The position numbers were made by a program, and so were the translations under genes. From contig LR990046.1 of the NCBI GenBank assembly GCA_905147135.1, forward strand, positions 19,808,501-19,872,500: a stretch of 64,000 bases of DNA. Direction: 5' to 3'. The stretch's first letter is position 1; every line of letters starts with the position of its first letter. The DNA is from Blastobasis lacticolella (lineage: Eukaryota > Arthropoda > Insecta > Lepidoptera > Blastobasidae). This document shows positions 32,230-44,895 of this stretch, one piece after another. The notes under the pieces are model-generated. The model was not told where the DNA came from. It ran no database searches and worked only from the letters and a program-made list of their open reading frames with translations.

Positions 32230-32430
32230 GGAAAAAAGGTGCCTAAACCTACCGGTATCGGGAAAGAGGCCCCGTGGGCGACCTAAGAAGCGATGGTTGC
32301 CATCGCTGAGTCGGATGCGAGAGCCAGCGGCCTACGACGCGAGGATGCCGCAGACCGGGCGAAGTGGAGAAGAATGAGGAGGAAAGCAGAGCCTGGCAGA
32401 GGCTGGGATAAGCGCTAGGACGATGAAAAT
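32230..32430 (+). repeat. LINE 3' fragment (family N)
   Basis: CCGGTATCGGGAAAGAGGCCC, CCTAAGAAGCGATGG and GCGAAGTGGAGAAGAATGAG, ending AGCGCTAGGACGATGA; close to 55800-55990. Confidence 0.7.
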
Positions 32431-33220
32431 GATCTAGCGTTCTCCTTGTCTTAAATAGGTTAAAAAATACTATATTTAGATTTTCATTGAAAAAGATAAT
32501 AAAATATTTTTAACATCTTACTATTTATTTCCAAATACCTCCCCTTAGGTGAAACGAACAACGGCAGGGAAGTGAGGTTTATGTGCATCTAAGTGGTTGC
32601 TTAATCGTTGTTTTTGGCGTGCAAAGTGCAGAGATATATAAAATAATCAAGCGTGATGAGATGAAACTTTTTGCAAGTCAAGAAGGGGAATGAAATTGCA
32701 TGTTCTCAAGGGTTGTAGCTGGTTTTTGTTTAAGTAAAAGCTAGAGTATGGTGTTGGGGACGCACTGTAATTATGTAAATATTTTTGGCAAACAAATAAA
32801 ATGACTTAGCTTGGCGTAGCTTGTGATATCAAAATGCTAATATAATTATTATAACGTAAGTACCAGCGCTGTGAAACTGCTCGCGGTTCATAGCACAAGC
32901 TGAGTGGGATCCTTTTGCACTGACCGCCGCGACATTGGCAGTACTATGCGGATCAATGTGGGTGGGCTTTTACTTGTGTAGATATTAGTTACAGATAGTA
33001 GTGCATATGGTCTTACCTTCATAAGACAATGAATTTTTACTATTTTTTTGCAATAATTTATTCATATCATATTGGTTGAAGTTTGTGGTTTAAGCCCTTA
33101 AGAGGTGCAAAAATGCTGCGACATCAGAGAAAAGCATGTATTTTATCGAATTCACAAATGGTCTAACGATTCCCAAACAGTTATAAGCCATATTTTTCTT
33201 GCACTTCCACATTATTGTCT
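32431..33220. other. No recognisable feature
   Basis: AT-rich; no coding signature apart from the open stretch that begins in the next entry. Confidence 0.4.
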
Positions 33221-33535
33221 TGACCCAAAAACCAATTTATTTCCTCAAATGTTACCAATTCAAGGTCAAAATGTATATGTTATCAACAGGACAGTCCTGT
33301 TTCTAATGAAATATTGGAAGAGTTTCCTTTATCGGTACTTATTACGGCTCCAGGTCGCCTTGAGCAATATCTTGTTAAATGTTTTCCCAATCTTCCACGG
33401 AGTTTCTTTGGAACTAAATAACGATATAGTATTAATCATACGACGAATTTCCAAAGTAATCCTCCTAGATATCTAAATAATAATGAGGGTTTCGATGAAA
33501 ATAATAGTAGCGGCTAATCATATATGTTTGAAATA
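33221..33535 (+). pseudogene. Unrecognised broken reading frame
   Basis: The frame beginning PKNQFISSN at 33224 runs through NEILEEFPLSVLITAPGRLE and VKCFPNLPRSFFGTK to a stop near 33418, then continues as NHTTNFQSNPPRYLNNNEGF. The composition looks like real protein sequence more than random AT-rich DNA, and a second frame over 33105-33476 overlaps it. I do not recognise a family. It could be a decayed transposon or host exon. Confidence 0.3.
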
Positions 33536-33654
33536 TTTTTATTGATAGGTGTATTTATAGACTAATGAAATGGACAAATTAGGAAGTGGACAACTTTGGA
33601 AATGGTCAAAGCCGACCGGTTTGGTCAATTAATGCATGGCGTATTTCTGATTTT

Positions 33655-33745
33655 ATCTGCCAAAAGTAAGCAGGGAGGCGGACCCCGGGCCCTCGCATTT
33701 TGTGCAACCAGGATTTAACGCCGAGATGATGATGATGATCTGTCA
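33655..33745 (+). repeat. SINE tail fragment
   Basis: AGGCGGACCCCGGGCCCTCGC...GGATTTAACGCCGAGATGATG; same tail at 44560 and 49150. Confidence 0.65.
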
Positions 33746-33823
33746 AAAGTAAAATAATTAAACAAAATCTACATTTAACTGAAGTACTGAACTTAATGTT
33801 TTAAACAATCGCGGTTATCATTA

Positions 33824-33947
33824 CACATTTTAAGGGTATGTTCCGGGTCCCGTCCCGTGGTCCCGGTATCGTCGTCCCGTGACAATGACGCATGCAAGTT
33901 TGTCGAAATATCGGGCTACTCGTCAACAAAGGTACCCTTAAAATGTG
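33824..33947. mobile_element. Short TTAA-flanked inverted-repeat element
   Basis: Arms CACATTTTAAGGGTA and TACCCTTAAAATGTG around an interior with CCCGTCCCGTGGTCCCGG. TTAA at both ends would suit piggyBac-type insertion but lies within the palindrome, so this is only suggestive. Confidence 0.5.
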
Positions 33948-34769
33948 AAAAAAAATGTACTGAACTGTCTAGCTGTTACAGATGCGGGCCGGTTCGTGCG
34001 TGCGAGTGTGAGCGCCGGGGCCGGGGCCGGGTGCGCTTTGCACATGATTTGCCTTTATGTGCGTGGCGTGGCGTGTATTGGTGACCGGTGTCTCGCCATT
34101 TCGTGCATGCGTGTCATTCCCTACCTGGATGAGCTCGTACAAACGATCCATTTGTTTTATGATAAATAAATTAATCCTACACTGTCGAGAAACTAACTAG
34201 GTCACTTACATAAACGACGATATTTTCTAAACTCATGAGGGCTGAATGAAGTCAAAGAAATATTGTAGTTTTATTTATCAAATTAAAAAGGGTTTAAAAT
34301 AAAACTTTTATCCCATAAAGCTATCTTAACTAGTTTATGAAATACGTTTATGTTAGTGACATAGTTATTTTTGCTCGCCAGTGTATTTCAACAAATTATT
34401 TTTGAATTTGAGTTCAAGATTCGATTTCTGAATCCCCTATGATATTACCCTATTCGCTAACTCGACTATACTAAGTCTCACTAAACCGATATTGAGGTCG
34501 CATCTGATACAATATGCAAGTTCTCTACCGTACAGGTGCTCAGCAATGTGATTCTCTAGCACAATGTGCAAGTAATTATGCGCCTTGCGATCATGAGCCA
34601 CATATTGAATGAAAATGCTTTGAAATAAGCAACTTTGTTAGACGGGAGGGCGGCATATCTTATCCTGCGTCATCGAGTACAAGAAAAAATCCGCTTTGTA
34701 GCGATAGTACAAGTTTTGGAGACCCACGTAAAATTGGTCAGCCGGTGCATAAGCATTTTTTTTATTTAT
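33948..34769. other. No recognisable gene
   Basis: GC-rich patch at 33985-34110 (CGCCGGGGCCGGGGCCGGG, GCGTGGCGTGGCGTG) resembling a patch at 63240-63330; probably a shared repeat. The rest is AT-rich. Confidence 0.4.
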
Positions 34770-35000
34770 TTTTATGTTATGCGGTAGGCAATCAGGCAAG
34801 CGGGCCACATGCTGGAAAGTGGTCAACACTGCCTATAGACATTAGCAACACCAAGAGTATCGCCAATGCGTTGCCCACCACTATAACACGTTGCTCTGGC
34901 AGCAAAAAGACAATGCCCCTCCATTGCCAAAGCCACGGTTCCCCAAATCCCCATCCAACGGAGCACTGGAAACCTTACTCAACGGCAGAAACACAATACT
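34770..35000 (-). repeat. LINE 3' fragment (family K)
   Basis: Closest to 31225-31400: AATCAGGCAAGCGGGCCAC...CAAAGCCACGGTTCCCCAAA. Confidence 0.7.
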
Positions 35001-36679
35001 ATTTAAAAGAGTATTGTTTAGCTGCGGTATTCTGTGAGGTGGAGGTACTTCGCCACTCGGGCGGCTCCAATTCGAACGGGATACCCCGCTATGCCCTACC
35101 TCTCTTAAAACCTACCTCACATATCCTCTTGTGTGGGTTATATAAGTAACAAAACCGGTTGGCCTCACATCTTTTTTTTTTGTGGTTTTCAGCCACATTA
35201 CTCAATGACGAAGGATGTTCTATGGCGTCCTCACAGTTCATATCCTCGCTAGGTTGGCGATCTAAGAACTAATTTAAGTACTTACACTTTGACAGCAAAA
35301 GTACGATCAGGCCTTCGCTTGCGTATCACCTTAAGGGTACAAAAAGGGTAGAAAACGCCGACCAACGCACGCGTAATCAAGGGCGTCGCTTTTATCGAAA
35401 AACCGCCGAAAAACTCTTTCGATAGTTGACAAATAGGATCCATTAGGAAGGATACTTTTCAGCAGTTCTCGATACGACCGCACATTCAGTAGGGGTCGCT
35501 ACTGGCGGTAATTGGTTCAATTCCGTACAGGGCACACACGGGGCGTCCCCGTTACTCGTATTTATGTATTTCATCCAATATTCGTTCCAATTTATTTCGT
35601 GTAAACGTCGGCGGAATTTTATTTGTCGATCTAATTAGTATGCTTCATACCTTTCTGTTTGGCGTTACGTGCGCGGGCTTTAGGACGTGTCGCTTTTGCG
35701 TGGGGTTGAATATTGTTGTGTTGTTCCACAGAATGAATGGATTTGGTTTTTTTTTCACATTGACAAATTCGTGTTAATTTTTTTGTGCTACTTAGTAGGA
35801 CGAGCAGGGCCGTTTAATACATACTCACGCCCACGTATATCCCATTGAATAATCTACTCTTGAAACTACACTGGTCTCCCAAAGGTGCGCAATAAAACGT
35901 CCATACTAATTGGCACACCACGTTTATTGCTGTTTAAAAATACTGTTAAGTATTAGAAATACAGCATAGATCACAAAACTCGACTGGTTATTATATATTC
36001 GTAAGGACAAAAATGATACCGCGTTCTAAAAACCCCTCAGCGACATCTTGTAACATGTTTCGGAACTTTATACTATAGACTTAGGCAAATATCGTGAATT
36101 AGATTTAACACCCATAGAGGTAGGCAGAAACTATCGAGTGCTACAAACTACGATGCTGACACTCCTCTCGCCACTTCCGTTTAACAACGATACTATTAAT
36201 TGTGTCGCACACAACACACAACAGGGAAACTCTAACGGAGAAATGACAACAGACTCCCTCAACGTCCTTATTAAGAATAATAGTTAGCTCTGCAAACTCA
36301 AATTACGCTAAGCGTACGGTTTTTACGTCGGTTTTTACGTCGAATTGTTCGAAAATTATAAGATTCTTTGGAGACGTTGATATATTCTTTAATCAGCATC
36401 AATCTTTAATTTAATCAGCATTGTTATGGAAAACTTTCCGTCATCAAACAGAATTAGTACATTAGTACATACAGTACATTCACTTCCCTACCACACGCAC
36501 ACTCTCACGCAGACTTTCCATACACGTCAATGATAACATAGGTAACTGTATTTTTGTGTAAAGTCGTATTGTATATTGTTATACTTCTTTTTATAACTTC
36601 GCGGTAAATATATAAATTTAAATCTGTCAAACTTTATAATCGGCTGTATAGGAACGTAGTTTTTGATTACTAGTGGACC
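35001..36679. other. No recognisable gene
   Basis: A short LINE-like scrap at 35060-35170 (CTTGTGTGGGTTATATAAG) and a direct pair of GGTTTTTACGTC near 36318. No coding signature. Confidence 0.4.
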
Positions 36680-36870
36680 CGGCGCGATTTCGTTGGCCTA
36701 CACTTACTTTACCCCTACCCTTTTATTCTTGCTTATAAACATTCCTCTTGAATCACTCTGTCCATTCTCCAAATCCGAATTAAAATCCGTTGCGTATTTC
36801 AAAAGGTCTAAGCGTACTTAGATACATAGGGACAGACGGCGGAAGCGACTTTGTTATATACTATGTATAG
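36680..36870 (-). repeat. Dispersed repeat P, inverted copy
   Basis: Inverse of 31480-31700 (CCCGGCGCGATTTCGTTGG...GGTCTAAGCGTACTTAG). Confidence 0.75.
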
Positions 36871-37460
36871 CTAATACAGATGTATCTAATAGCTGTTATG
36901 TTTGCAATAAATCCAAAAAACCATCAACAACTTAACACAAAATGTTATAGGCATATTACAGCGGTAAGCGTAGTCCGTCTCGGCCATCAAATCATTGATT
37001 TATGCCCCAAATCTAGTAAAGTTCATCAAGCAATAAGTCAATTTCTGTCAGTGATCTGGCGTTTAGCCAATATTCTGCACATGTCACTATTTGATTTACA
37101 TCCCAACGGATGATGGAGATTGTTCGAACATGGGCTGGGTTGGAAAATCTGAAGGTAAAATACTGGCCCATTATTGTCTGGAAGCATGGTAAAGAGCACT
37201 GTCATTCTGTATTTGTCTCTATAGTTACAGGTGCAATCCAAAATGATAGGTTGGGAGAATCTGAATCTTTAAGAAATAGGGTAATTTTTTAGGTCAATTT
37301 CTAATTCTTAAAGGGGTAAGAGAGCTTTCTCTTTACCTCTTTAGGTATCACAATTATTTATGATACTTGCTCTTTTTACATCATACTGACCGTACGCATT
37401 GAAAATACAAAAACGTTCTAACCAATTTTAGGTTTCATATTAAGTTTATTCTAATAAAAA
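36871..37460. other. Unrecognised open stretches
   Basis: Two adjacent plus-strand frames (36880-37113 and 37110-37292) of 60-77 codons. Neither shows a domain I recognise. Confidence 0.3.
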
Positions 37461-37850
37461 GAGCGTCAGTGACCGAGTGGTTAAGGTATCCGACTCGTAA
37501 GTGAGAGGTACCGGGTTCGAATTCTACTGCGGCCATGTAACAATTACTTTTCTTAGTTATTAACACTAACCGATGCTCGAAGGCAAGAAAAGGTTGTGAC
37601 GAGACCTGCACACTCAGCCGACTGAAGTGTACATGATCCAATCTGATCAGGTTCCCCTGTTAACAGAGTCACGGAGGTCGGATTGCAGTCGTTCCTCTGT
37701 AAATACTGACGTTGTTTGACGGAGGTCAGCTGCAGTCGCTCCACTGTAAATCCCCAATCTTCAAAATCCTGTATCATCGTCAAGGCGGACCCTGGGCCTT
37801 CGCGCGCACCACAACCGGGCCATGACCGCCAAGATGACAATGGCCACATT
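37461..37850 (+). repeat. tRNA-headed SINE, full length
   Basis: Pol III A-box-like TGACCGAGTGG at 37470 and B-box GGTTCGAATTC at 37514. The body has CCGATGCTCGAAGGC and CACGGAGGTCGG (block present twice, near 37670 and 37720), and the tail is CAAGGCGGACC...CCGCCAAGATGAC. The cloverleaf is degenerate, so it is a SINE and not a tRNA gene. Confidence 0.8.
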
Positions 37851-38334
37851 TTTAGCTTGCTTAAGTCCTCTTATCGACAAAATAAGTTAATTACTTTTAT
37901 TTGTAAGTTTTTCGTCCATCTCTAATACAACGAAAACAAAGCATTTAATTGAAAACGAAGTGCCCTCTAGTCCTTGACACGATAAAAGAGGAAGACCATG
38001 AAATAGGTAGATTCCTGATTCAATAGACCGGGGTGACGTTGATGCATTGTATAGCCGTCGAGCCATCCCGTGACGTCAGTCTATGCGACATTCTATTGTT
38101 TGCCTTCGACTCAGCTAGGCATGCTATGGAGCTTGTGGATTTACTTGTTGCATGTTGAATTCAATTATAGTGTCGTATCAGTTATGTTTCGTCATAGATA
38201 TAAACAGGCACATTCACGGAATAGCTTGAGATGTGACACGTTATATGCTATATGTTAGTACATAGCGGGCTTTTTCCCGCAACTATGTCTGCGTTAAATT
38301 TAGTTATTAACAAACGGACACGTTTCGTTCTTTT

Positions 38335-38515
38335 TCATCACCATAATCATTATCATATCAGCCGAAAAACGCACACTGCTGGGTATATGGCTCCCCTTGA
38401 GATCTCTACAAAGGCCGGTCCTGAGCATTCCGAATCCAGCTGGTACCTGTGATCTTTACCTGGTCATTGGTCCACCTTGTGGCAGGCCTACCCGCGCTGC
38501 GTCTTCCGCCACTTG
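38335..38515 (-). repeat. LINE 3' fragment
   Basis: CATCACCATAATCATTATCAT, CACTGCTGGGTATATGGCTCC and GCAGGCCTACCCGCGCTGCG read on the minus strand as a lepidopteran RT-protein C-terminus (...RPATRW type). Confidence 0.55.
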
Positions 38516-39070
38516 AAAACTTCTTCTTATTAAAACTACGTTATTCCCGTATTTTATCAAAATTATTCAGCTATTTTTTCGTGGTGTGTAACAAACATCC
38601 ATTAATACGATTGGATGCTCAGACACCGAACTAACTTATTTTTAAACCGTTAAACAAATAGATGTTAGCGTTAAATAAGTTCGCCTTAACAAATCGTTGT
38701 TTCTAAACTAGCCCCTTGCTGCCAATACTTCTAAATGTGCAATTTGCCGTACGGGTGTCTTTGAACCTCAAACGAAAAGACCAATCGTACTTCTCAAACT
38801 ACCAACTTCAAAGCGCATGCGAGTTCATGTCTATTGGGCACGACCGTTCAACTCGGAACTTTAAACGGATTATGCATTGCCATGTCACTAGCTGTATCGA
38901 ACCTTCAATAATTGCTACTAGTATTATTTAAGCGGTCGTGAACTCGCGCGCGCGCAGTACATAATTAGATAGTCAACTTTGTTTTATAGGTACAAAATTC
39001 AATATCTGAACAAGATAAAATCCTTGTAATTCAACAAAGGCAATATTGAGGAATATATTGTGTACTTGGT

Positions 39071-40066
39071 CTGGGGTTAGCGTTTAAATGGCTGGACAGT
39101 TATCTTAGCAACAGAAGACAATACGTTGAAATAACAAAAGTAGATAATGCAGAGCGTAGATTATACAGGTCCTCAATTGAATTTAATAAGGTTGGGGTGC
39201 CACAGGGCAGTATTTTAGGGCCACTATTATTTTTGCTCTATATTTATGACTTGCCAAATGTAATAGAATATGACTGCACTCTATTTGCTGATGACGTGTC
39301 CGTAATAATACCATGTAAAGACATTAATACTTATAATGATGAGATAAACAAAACAATACATGATATTATAAAATGGCTTGACGATAATAACCTCAAAGTT
39401 AATTTAAATAAGACTACCTACATACAATTTATAAATAGGAACGGACAGAAAAAATATTTAACTGTGTCAGTCAATGGTCAAATAATTGCTGAGACAAATC
39501 AAACTGCATTCCTGGGTATCTGGGTGGATGATAGGCGTGCATGGACCACGCATATCTCCAACTTGTGCAGTAAAATAAATTCTTTTTCATATGCACTTTG
39601 GCGGCTCACTAAAATTGCTTTGCAGGCATATCACGGGTACATATGCTCTAGTATAAGGTATGCCATTATACTATGGAGTAATTCAACACACGTAAATCGG
39701 GTACTCCTCTGTCAAAAACAGTGCTTCAGAGCAATTTGTGATGTTGACTTATTAACGTCGTGTAGACCCTTATTTCGCTATCATAATCTGTTAACAGTCC
39801 CGAGTATATACATCTACGAGATATGTGTATTTGTAAAAAGCCACCTGTACTTATTCACTAAAGTCTCAGAAACAACTGCCTTCAATACAAGGTTTCCTGA
39901 TTGATTGGTGGTCCTTTCTCAGTCAACCACACTCTACAGCAGAAATAGTTACTTAATGGCAATTGAAATTTATAACCGCCTCGACAATAATTTGAAATTA
40001 TTGCCAACAATTATATTTAAACAAAAATTTAAAAAAATTGTTGATTTAAAGTTGTTTTTACAGTGT
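39071..40066 (+). pseudogene. LINE reverse transcriptase, partial and frameshifted
   Basis: The frame is open from about 39071: KWLDSYLSNRRQYV, motif B VGVPQGSILGPLLFLLYIYDL, motif C TLFADDVSVI, then FLGIWVDDRRAWTTH, to a stop at 39904. The C-terminal part resumes in another frame (MAIEIYNRLDNNLKLLP...KIVDLKLFLQC, ending near 40066). The order and motifs match the intact LINE at 57027-59267. Motif A and everything before it is missing through 5' truncation. It is a dead relative of that family. Confidence 0.8.
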
Positions 40067-40270
40067 TAATGAATTTTTTGAGTCATTTGAGCGCGGACGT
40101 TAAAATTAAGATGTAACACAATAACAATAACATATTAGTTATGTAAAATTAATTAACTATTGTGGCAATAATAATTTAAACAATTTATTCAAGCTGATTG
40201 ACATATTTTTTGTAATATTTTAACTGTTGTGACAATTTTGATTTATATAATTTATTAATTATGATTGATA

Positions 40271-40884
40271 TATACAGGGTGTTTCATAATACATGTATAA
40301 AGCCGTGAACTGGATAGAGTGCTAAACGTATTAAAACGATAGGTACAATTATTTTTTTCGTGCGTGGAATAGTAAGCGAGAAAATGACTATCGAACTTTT
40401 TCTTTTTCAATGTCGATAATCGACATTTTGAAAACGGAAGACCGCATCTCTAGAAATCAGTTGTAAAAGGTCACTCAAGTTCATAGTACTAGGCGCAATG
40501 GGATATTAAGGAGATCTAAATAAGCCGTTTTGTATTTTTTGGTTTGAGGGTTCTGTACAAAAAAATATTGTAATCAATTATGATTTTAATTTAAAAGGTT
40601 CCTTCATAGTTTTTTCATAGGCTCCTGGTACTAGGCTTAAGGAGGTTGCTCTACTTTCATAGGGGTCGCACGCGGTTATTGAACTTCTCCTTCTAGGATC
40701 ATCAACTTGAAATAGAGCTGCGCTTCAACGTAGTCGATATGGTTATTTTTCTTTAAAAACGAAGATTTTTTTATGAAAATTAAAATTCAATGTCTGGATA
40801 ATATGAAGTCGCCAGTGTACTCTTTGCAAGCTATACTTTAACACCCTTTCGGCTTTATACATGTATTAAGTAACACCCTGTATA
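40271..40884. mobile_element. 614-bp MITE, Tc1/mariner-like
   Basis: Inverted ends ACAGGGTGTTTCATAATACATG and their near-inverse. TA flanks both ends (TATA context), as expected for Tc1/mariner. No transposase. A 19-base perfect palindrome AATGTCGATAATCGACATT lies at 40409-40427. Confidence 0.85.
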
Positions 40885-41159
40885 TATGGGTAAATAGTGT
40901 TGTGAAATTGAGATTTATAAATTATGAATTTTGTTGCTGAAATTACTCGAATTAATTTAACTTAATTGAAATATTGCATGCCAGATTCTGGTAAAGTGTG
41001 TGAAGCGAAAATATTAATTTTAACAACTATTGTATACCACATTTTAAGCAATAAATAATATTCTATTCTATTCTATTCTGTTATCAGACGATTTCCTATA
41101 GGTTAGGTTATTTGCGGCCGCATAGTGCCGATCGCCACTCAAGTATTGTCAGTTGGAAC

Positions 41160-41571
41160 TAGGGTTGCCAACCCTACTATATAATGTAGTATCCTACTAT
41201 ATCAGGAGTCCACCTACTATAAATTAAAAATTAAAATATAGTAGGCGAAACTACTATATTTAATTAGCAAAACATTACCACTTACCGCAAAACGGAATGC
41301 GCCCTTAAGATTTTACGAATATTTCAGAACGATCTTGAGTCTTGACATTTGTATGACGTGACGTCAAACTCAAGTCAAACAAAACAAAACAGCTATGAAT
41401 CATTCACGAAAGGTCAAAGCAGAAAATATACATTTAAGAATTAATATAGGTACGTATATTTTATTTTAAAAACCTACTATATATTTTTTTATTAATTCTC
41501 TGCCTACTATATTTTTATGGCTTCAAAACCCGAAAATACTATATTTGATCTAAAAAAAGTTGGCAACTCTA
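41160..41571. mobile_element. hAT-type MITE
   Basis: 412 bp, ends TAGGGTTGCCAAC and GTTGGCAACTCTA, flanked by the perfect 8-base duplication GTTGGAAC (41152-41159 and 41572-41579). Eight-base duplications and this kind of terminus are diagnostic of hAT. The longer relative at 63329 shows that about 30 bases were lost internally. Confidence 0.92.
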
Positions 41572-41579
41572 GTTGGAAC

Positions 41580-43433
41580 TCTGAGCATTCGCGGGCACTG
41601 TGAGACCTCATAGTAACTGTAATGTAGGTACGTTACTATTAACATTATGCTAAGGGTATTCATTCTATCGCGGATCCGCAGTCCGAAATACACCATTTAA
41701 CCGTCTGAACGTGTCTCTTTTATCTCCCGCGCTTGTGCACATCAGTCATCTGGTAGGCTTGATTGCCTATAAAAGGGTGTAAGAGATGATAACAGAACCT
41801 ATTTGGCAGTGGAAGGGAATATGTATCCGCCTATGTTGGCAAACGAAGATGGAGAAGGTGGAAAAGGGTAATTACCCACCTGGCCGGATGTTGTGACCAG
41901 GGGATGAGTTTATCGTCGAAAGTAGTACATATTCCGCGGAAGTTGGCATATTTCTCTAGTGCGATGTAGGACGGTCAGCGCCATCTATGTGCGGATTCTT
42001 GCAAACCGTGTGTTCATTGTACTCATTTTCTGGTCACAGAGGCCTACCTCGTCATACATTTGTCAGTCCTTAATACCCAAACACTAAACACTTGACAAAT
42101 CCTTGAACTCGCGGAAGCCTGCACTGGCAGAACTGGCACAAGAATACAAACAGTTCATTTGCCTTAACTGCAGTTTACATCTGGCAAAGCAAGATTCAGT
42201 CTCAGCTGTTTTCGTCCAAAGTAATCCCGGAGCGCAGTTGAGTGAAGTTGCAAACTTAACTTCAAACATTACTTATCCTTAGTAAGATCTTTATGACTTA
42301 CATCGACTATCAGATGTTCCGCTTTTGTACGTAATTGGTTCGTTTTCCTTTCTGCTTATTAAGTAGAAAGTTGTAGATTCGCCCTCACATTGCACTCCTT
42401 CTCCTCGTTGTTTTATAATCATTAAAATTAGTAGGTATTTATGTGAGTTAAGCAAGAGTAAATTTAAATCAATGACTTTATTTATTTGAGACAATCTTAT
42501 AATCACTTTATTAAATATTGGAACGTTGCAAGCTTTTATTAATACAAATCATAACTAATTAACACAAAATAAAACTGAACTAAATTATACGAGTATATAA
42601 TCTACGCTGAAGATAATAAATTTGCCCCAGGTCCCCAGTATTAGCAAAAATTCAAATCTAAATTGATTTATTCACAAAACATTATTATGATCATTCTAAA
42701 TTAGTTTAAGAACTTTATGACCCAGCGCCCCAAATAAGTCGTTTGACTTCAGCTCTAATACTTAAAAATTGGATTGATGCTTATAGTACTGGTGGGACAC
42801 TCACTTGCAAGCTGATAAGTTGTTTGCTAAGCATCTATCATACATTATAATGTCTAGCCATATAAGTTAAACATGTTGTAACTACTGTTACTTTTTAGGC
42901 CATTTTTAACATTAAAACTGTTGAAAAGAATATTAAATGACTATTATTATTTAAAACTATCTATCATTACAAATTATGCAAGTGTGATAAATAAGGATAT
43001 TTTTGGACAATAAAAAATGCATTGTTCACATATCGTTAAAAGTGTAATCAGTTACATGAGGAGTACGAGTCAATCTCATCCACCCCGATGGCTTTGTCTT
43101 GTTATCAGAGGTGATGAGAAACCAGACTGACGTCCACTTAAAACCTATGATGATAACAAATTATAACCCGTACAATCTTCTACAAAAGTTCTTGTCGGTA
43201 CACCGAAGGCCTCCCAAGCAACCTCCGCTACCGCCCATTCAGACTTATAATACTAAGTTATATTCGGAGCGCATAGTAGTCACATCTGAATACCACGACA
43301 CGGCCCCAACGTCGCTTTTATGAATTCTGCACAGAGAATTGTAGCTAAATGTTATTGCAGCCGAAGGTCGGGCGAGAGTTGGAGAGGTAGCTTCTTAGTA
43401 TTTTCAAGTGAAAGTTTCTTGTAATCCCTTTTT
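41580..43433. other. No recognisable gene
   Basis: Mixed AT-rich and moderately GC sequence. No domain or repeat family could be supported; short frames (42084-42269 minus, 43099-43323 plus) lack recognisable motifs. Confidence 0.4.
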
Positions 43434-43516
43434 TATTATTACCAAAACTGTCGACTGCGCCATGTAGTGAGCGTTTAGGAGTGCCATAAATACCTCTTGG
43501 AAAATTGCTTATTGCA
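43434..43516 (-). repeat. MITE end (family A)
   Basis: ATTACCAAAACTGTCGACTGCGCC...ATACCTCTTGGAAAATTGCTTATTG is a diverged inverse of the CAATGAGCAGTTTTCC terminus. Only one end was found. Confidence 0.5.
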
Positions 43517-44559
43517 ACGTGCACACTTTATTTCCAGAATAGTACCTACCTATATGAAACTGAGGCTTAAGGATAGGTTAGTCACTAAGATTCTTAAGAA
43601 GATTTTAGTTAAAACGGATTTTTTCACTTCTACGACTGATGTCGGTAAAGCCCCGATAAATTCTAAATTTACTCAAATACTTCCATAACTGCTTAACCGA
43701 TTTTAATAAAACAAAGCTAAAAACCATTTCAATTATTTTTGAAAATCGCATTTTGATCGGTCTACTACGACTAAGATGAAATGCCTCGTGCATTCAAACC
43801 GGAACACAGCAATGCAAGCATTGCAAGTTCTCCTTATAGGTGGGCAGTGCATTGTTAACATACCTGGAGCTGCTAATAATTATATATCGGGCTTCCCTGT
43901 TTGTCTACCGAACGACGTACAATATACTCTTCAAAATAATAACCCTCTTTTGCATTGAGGCTTAAAATATCCTCTTTATTTCTCGTCAATATTGCCTCTC
44001 TTCCTCTCTGTCTTTCTAATGCTTCGTTGGCTTCGGATTTCACGTATAGCATTACAAAGGTTGTATTTAAATTACAAGTTCCGTTATATTTAACAACTAA
44101 AGCGACAAGAGCGGTGTTTAAAGTTTGATGTGTGTATCTGTGTATATGTGTATCGGTGTATCTGCCTGTGTATTAAAGTGTCTGTCTCTAAAAGTTAAAT
44201 ATATTTGTTTATGGTCTGTTTGTGGTATTGTAGCTCCCAAAGTGATATATCGTTGGGAATCTTTTTTTTTGTATTTGTTAAAACCCTTGTTATAGATATG
44301 GGTCTAAGCTTTGCTTCATTAAAAAGCATCAGCGTTTTAGGAGATATTGGAGTCATTGTAGAATTTGTCCGGATTCTTTGATCTTCGTCGGTTAATCATT
44401 TGTCAGTCAAGAAACCATTTTAGAGTATGAATACTTTTTGCGCAGACCGGCAAACTACATAGCGAAAGATATCCGGCCATGAAACTCCCTCCCGGCACGG
44501 CCCGCCCAAGAAGCGAAGCAATACGTCGTTAAGAATGATATGCGTGCCACAAAACTCAC

Positions 44560-44680
44560 TACCAAGAATGCTGAAGAAGCGAAGAGACAGCAAAGTGGAC
44601 CAATACGGAAGCTGAATCCCGGGTACTCGCGTGCCACGCGGGAGCGAAACCGGGATTTAGTGCCAAGATGATGAACATGA
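44560..44680 (+). repeat. SINE tail fragment
   Basis: CAAAGTGGACCAATACGG, GGGTACTCGCGTGCCACGC and GGATTTAGTGCCAAGATGATG. Confidence 0.6.
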
Positions 44681-44684
44681 GTGG

Positions 44685-44895
44685 CCGTGTGGTGACCGGC
44701 AGAGTAGAATAGCACCAACCCCTTACGCTTATGGGTGTAGGCGACTAATGTTTTCGAGGCAACAGATAAACACTGCGATCTCCAACCCGCCTGCCAAGCG
44801 TGGAGATTATGGCAATAACCTCCCCTTTCGTGGGAGAGGCCCTAAGTCCTGCAGTGGATTGTTACGGGCTGTGATGATGATAATGAGCATGAGGT
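44685..44895 (+). repeat. Retroelement 3' fragment (family M)
   Basis: CCGTGTGGTGACCGGCAGAG...ACCCGCCTGCCAAGCGTGGAG...GTCCTGCAGTGGA, ending in a GATGATGA tail. Shared with 50405. Confidence 0.7.

Larger units (their letters stand above)
39065..41082 (+). mobile_element. LINE fossil with simple-repeat tail
   Basis: RT remnant, a 3' UTR interrupted by a MITE (40271-40884), and a tail AATAAATAATATTCTATTCTATTCT ending near 41082. Same clade as the LINE at 56570. Confidence 0.75.

Noticed and set aside
37461..37535. tRNA gene at the SINE head
   Set aside because: The tRNA-like portion continues into a SINE body found at several other places and the cloverleaf is degenerate.
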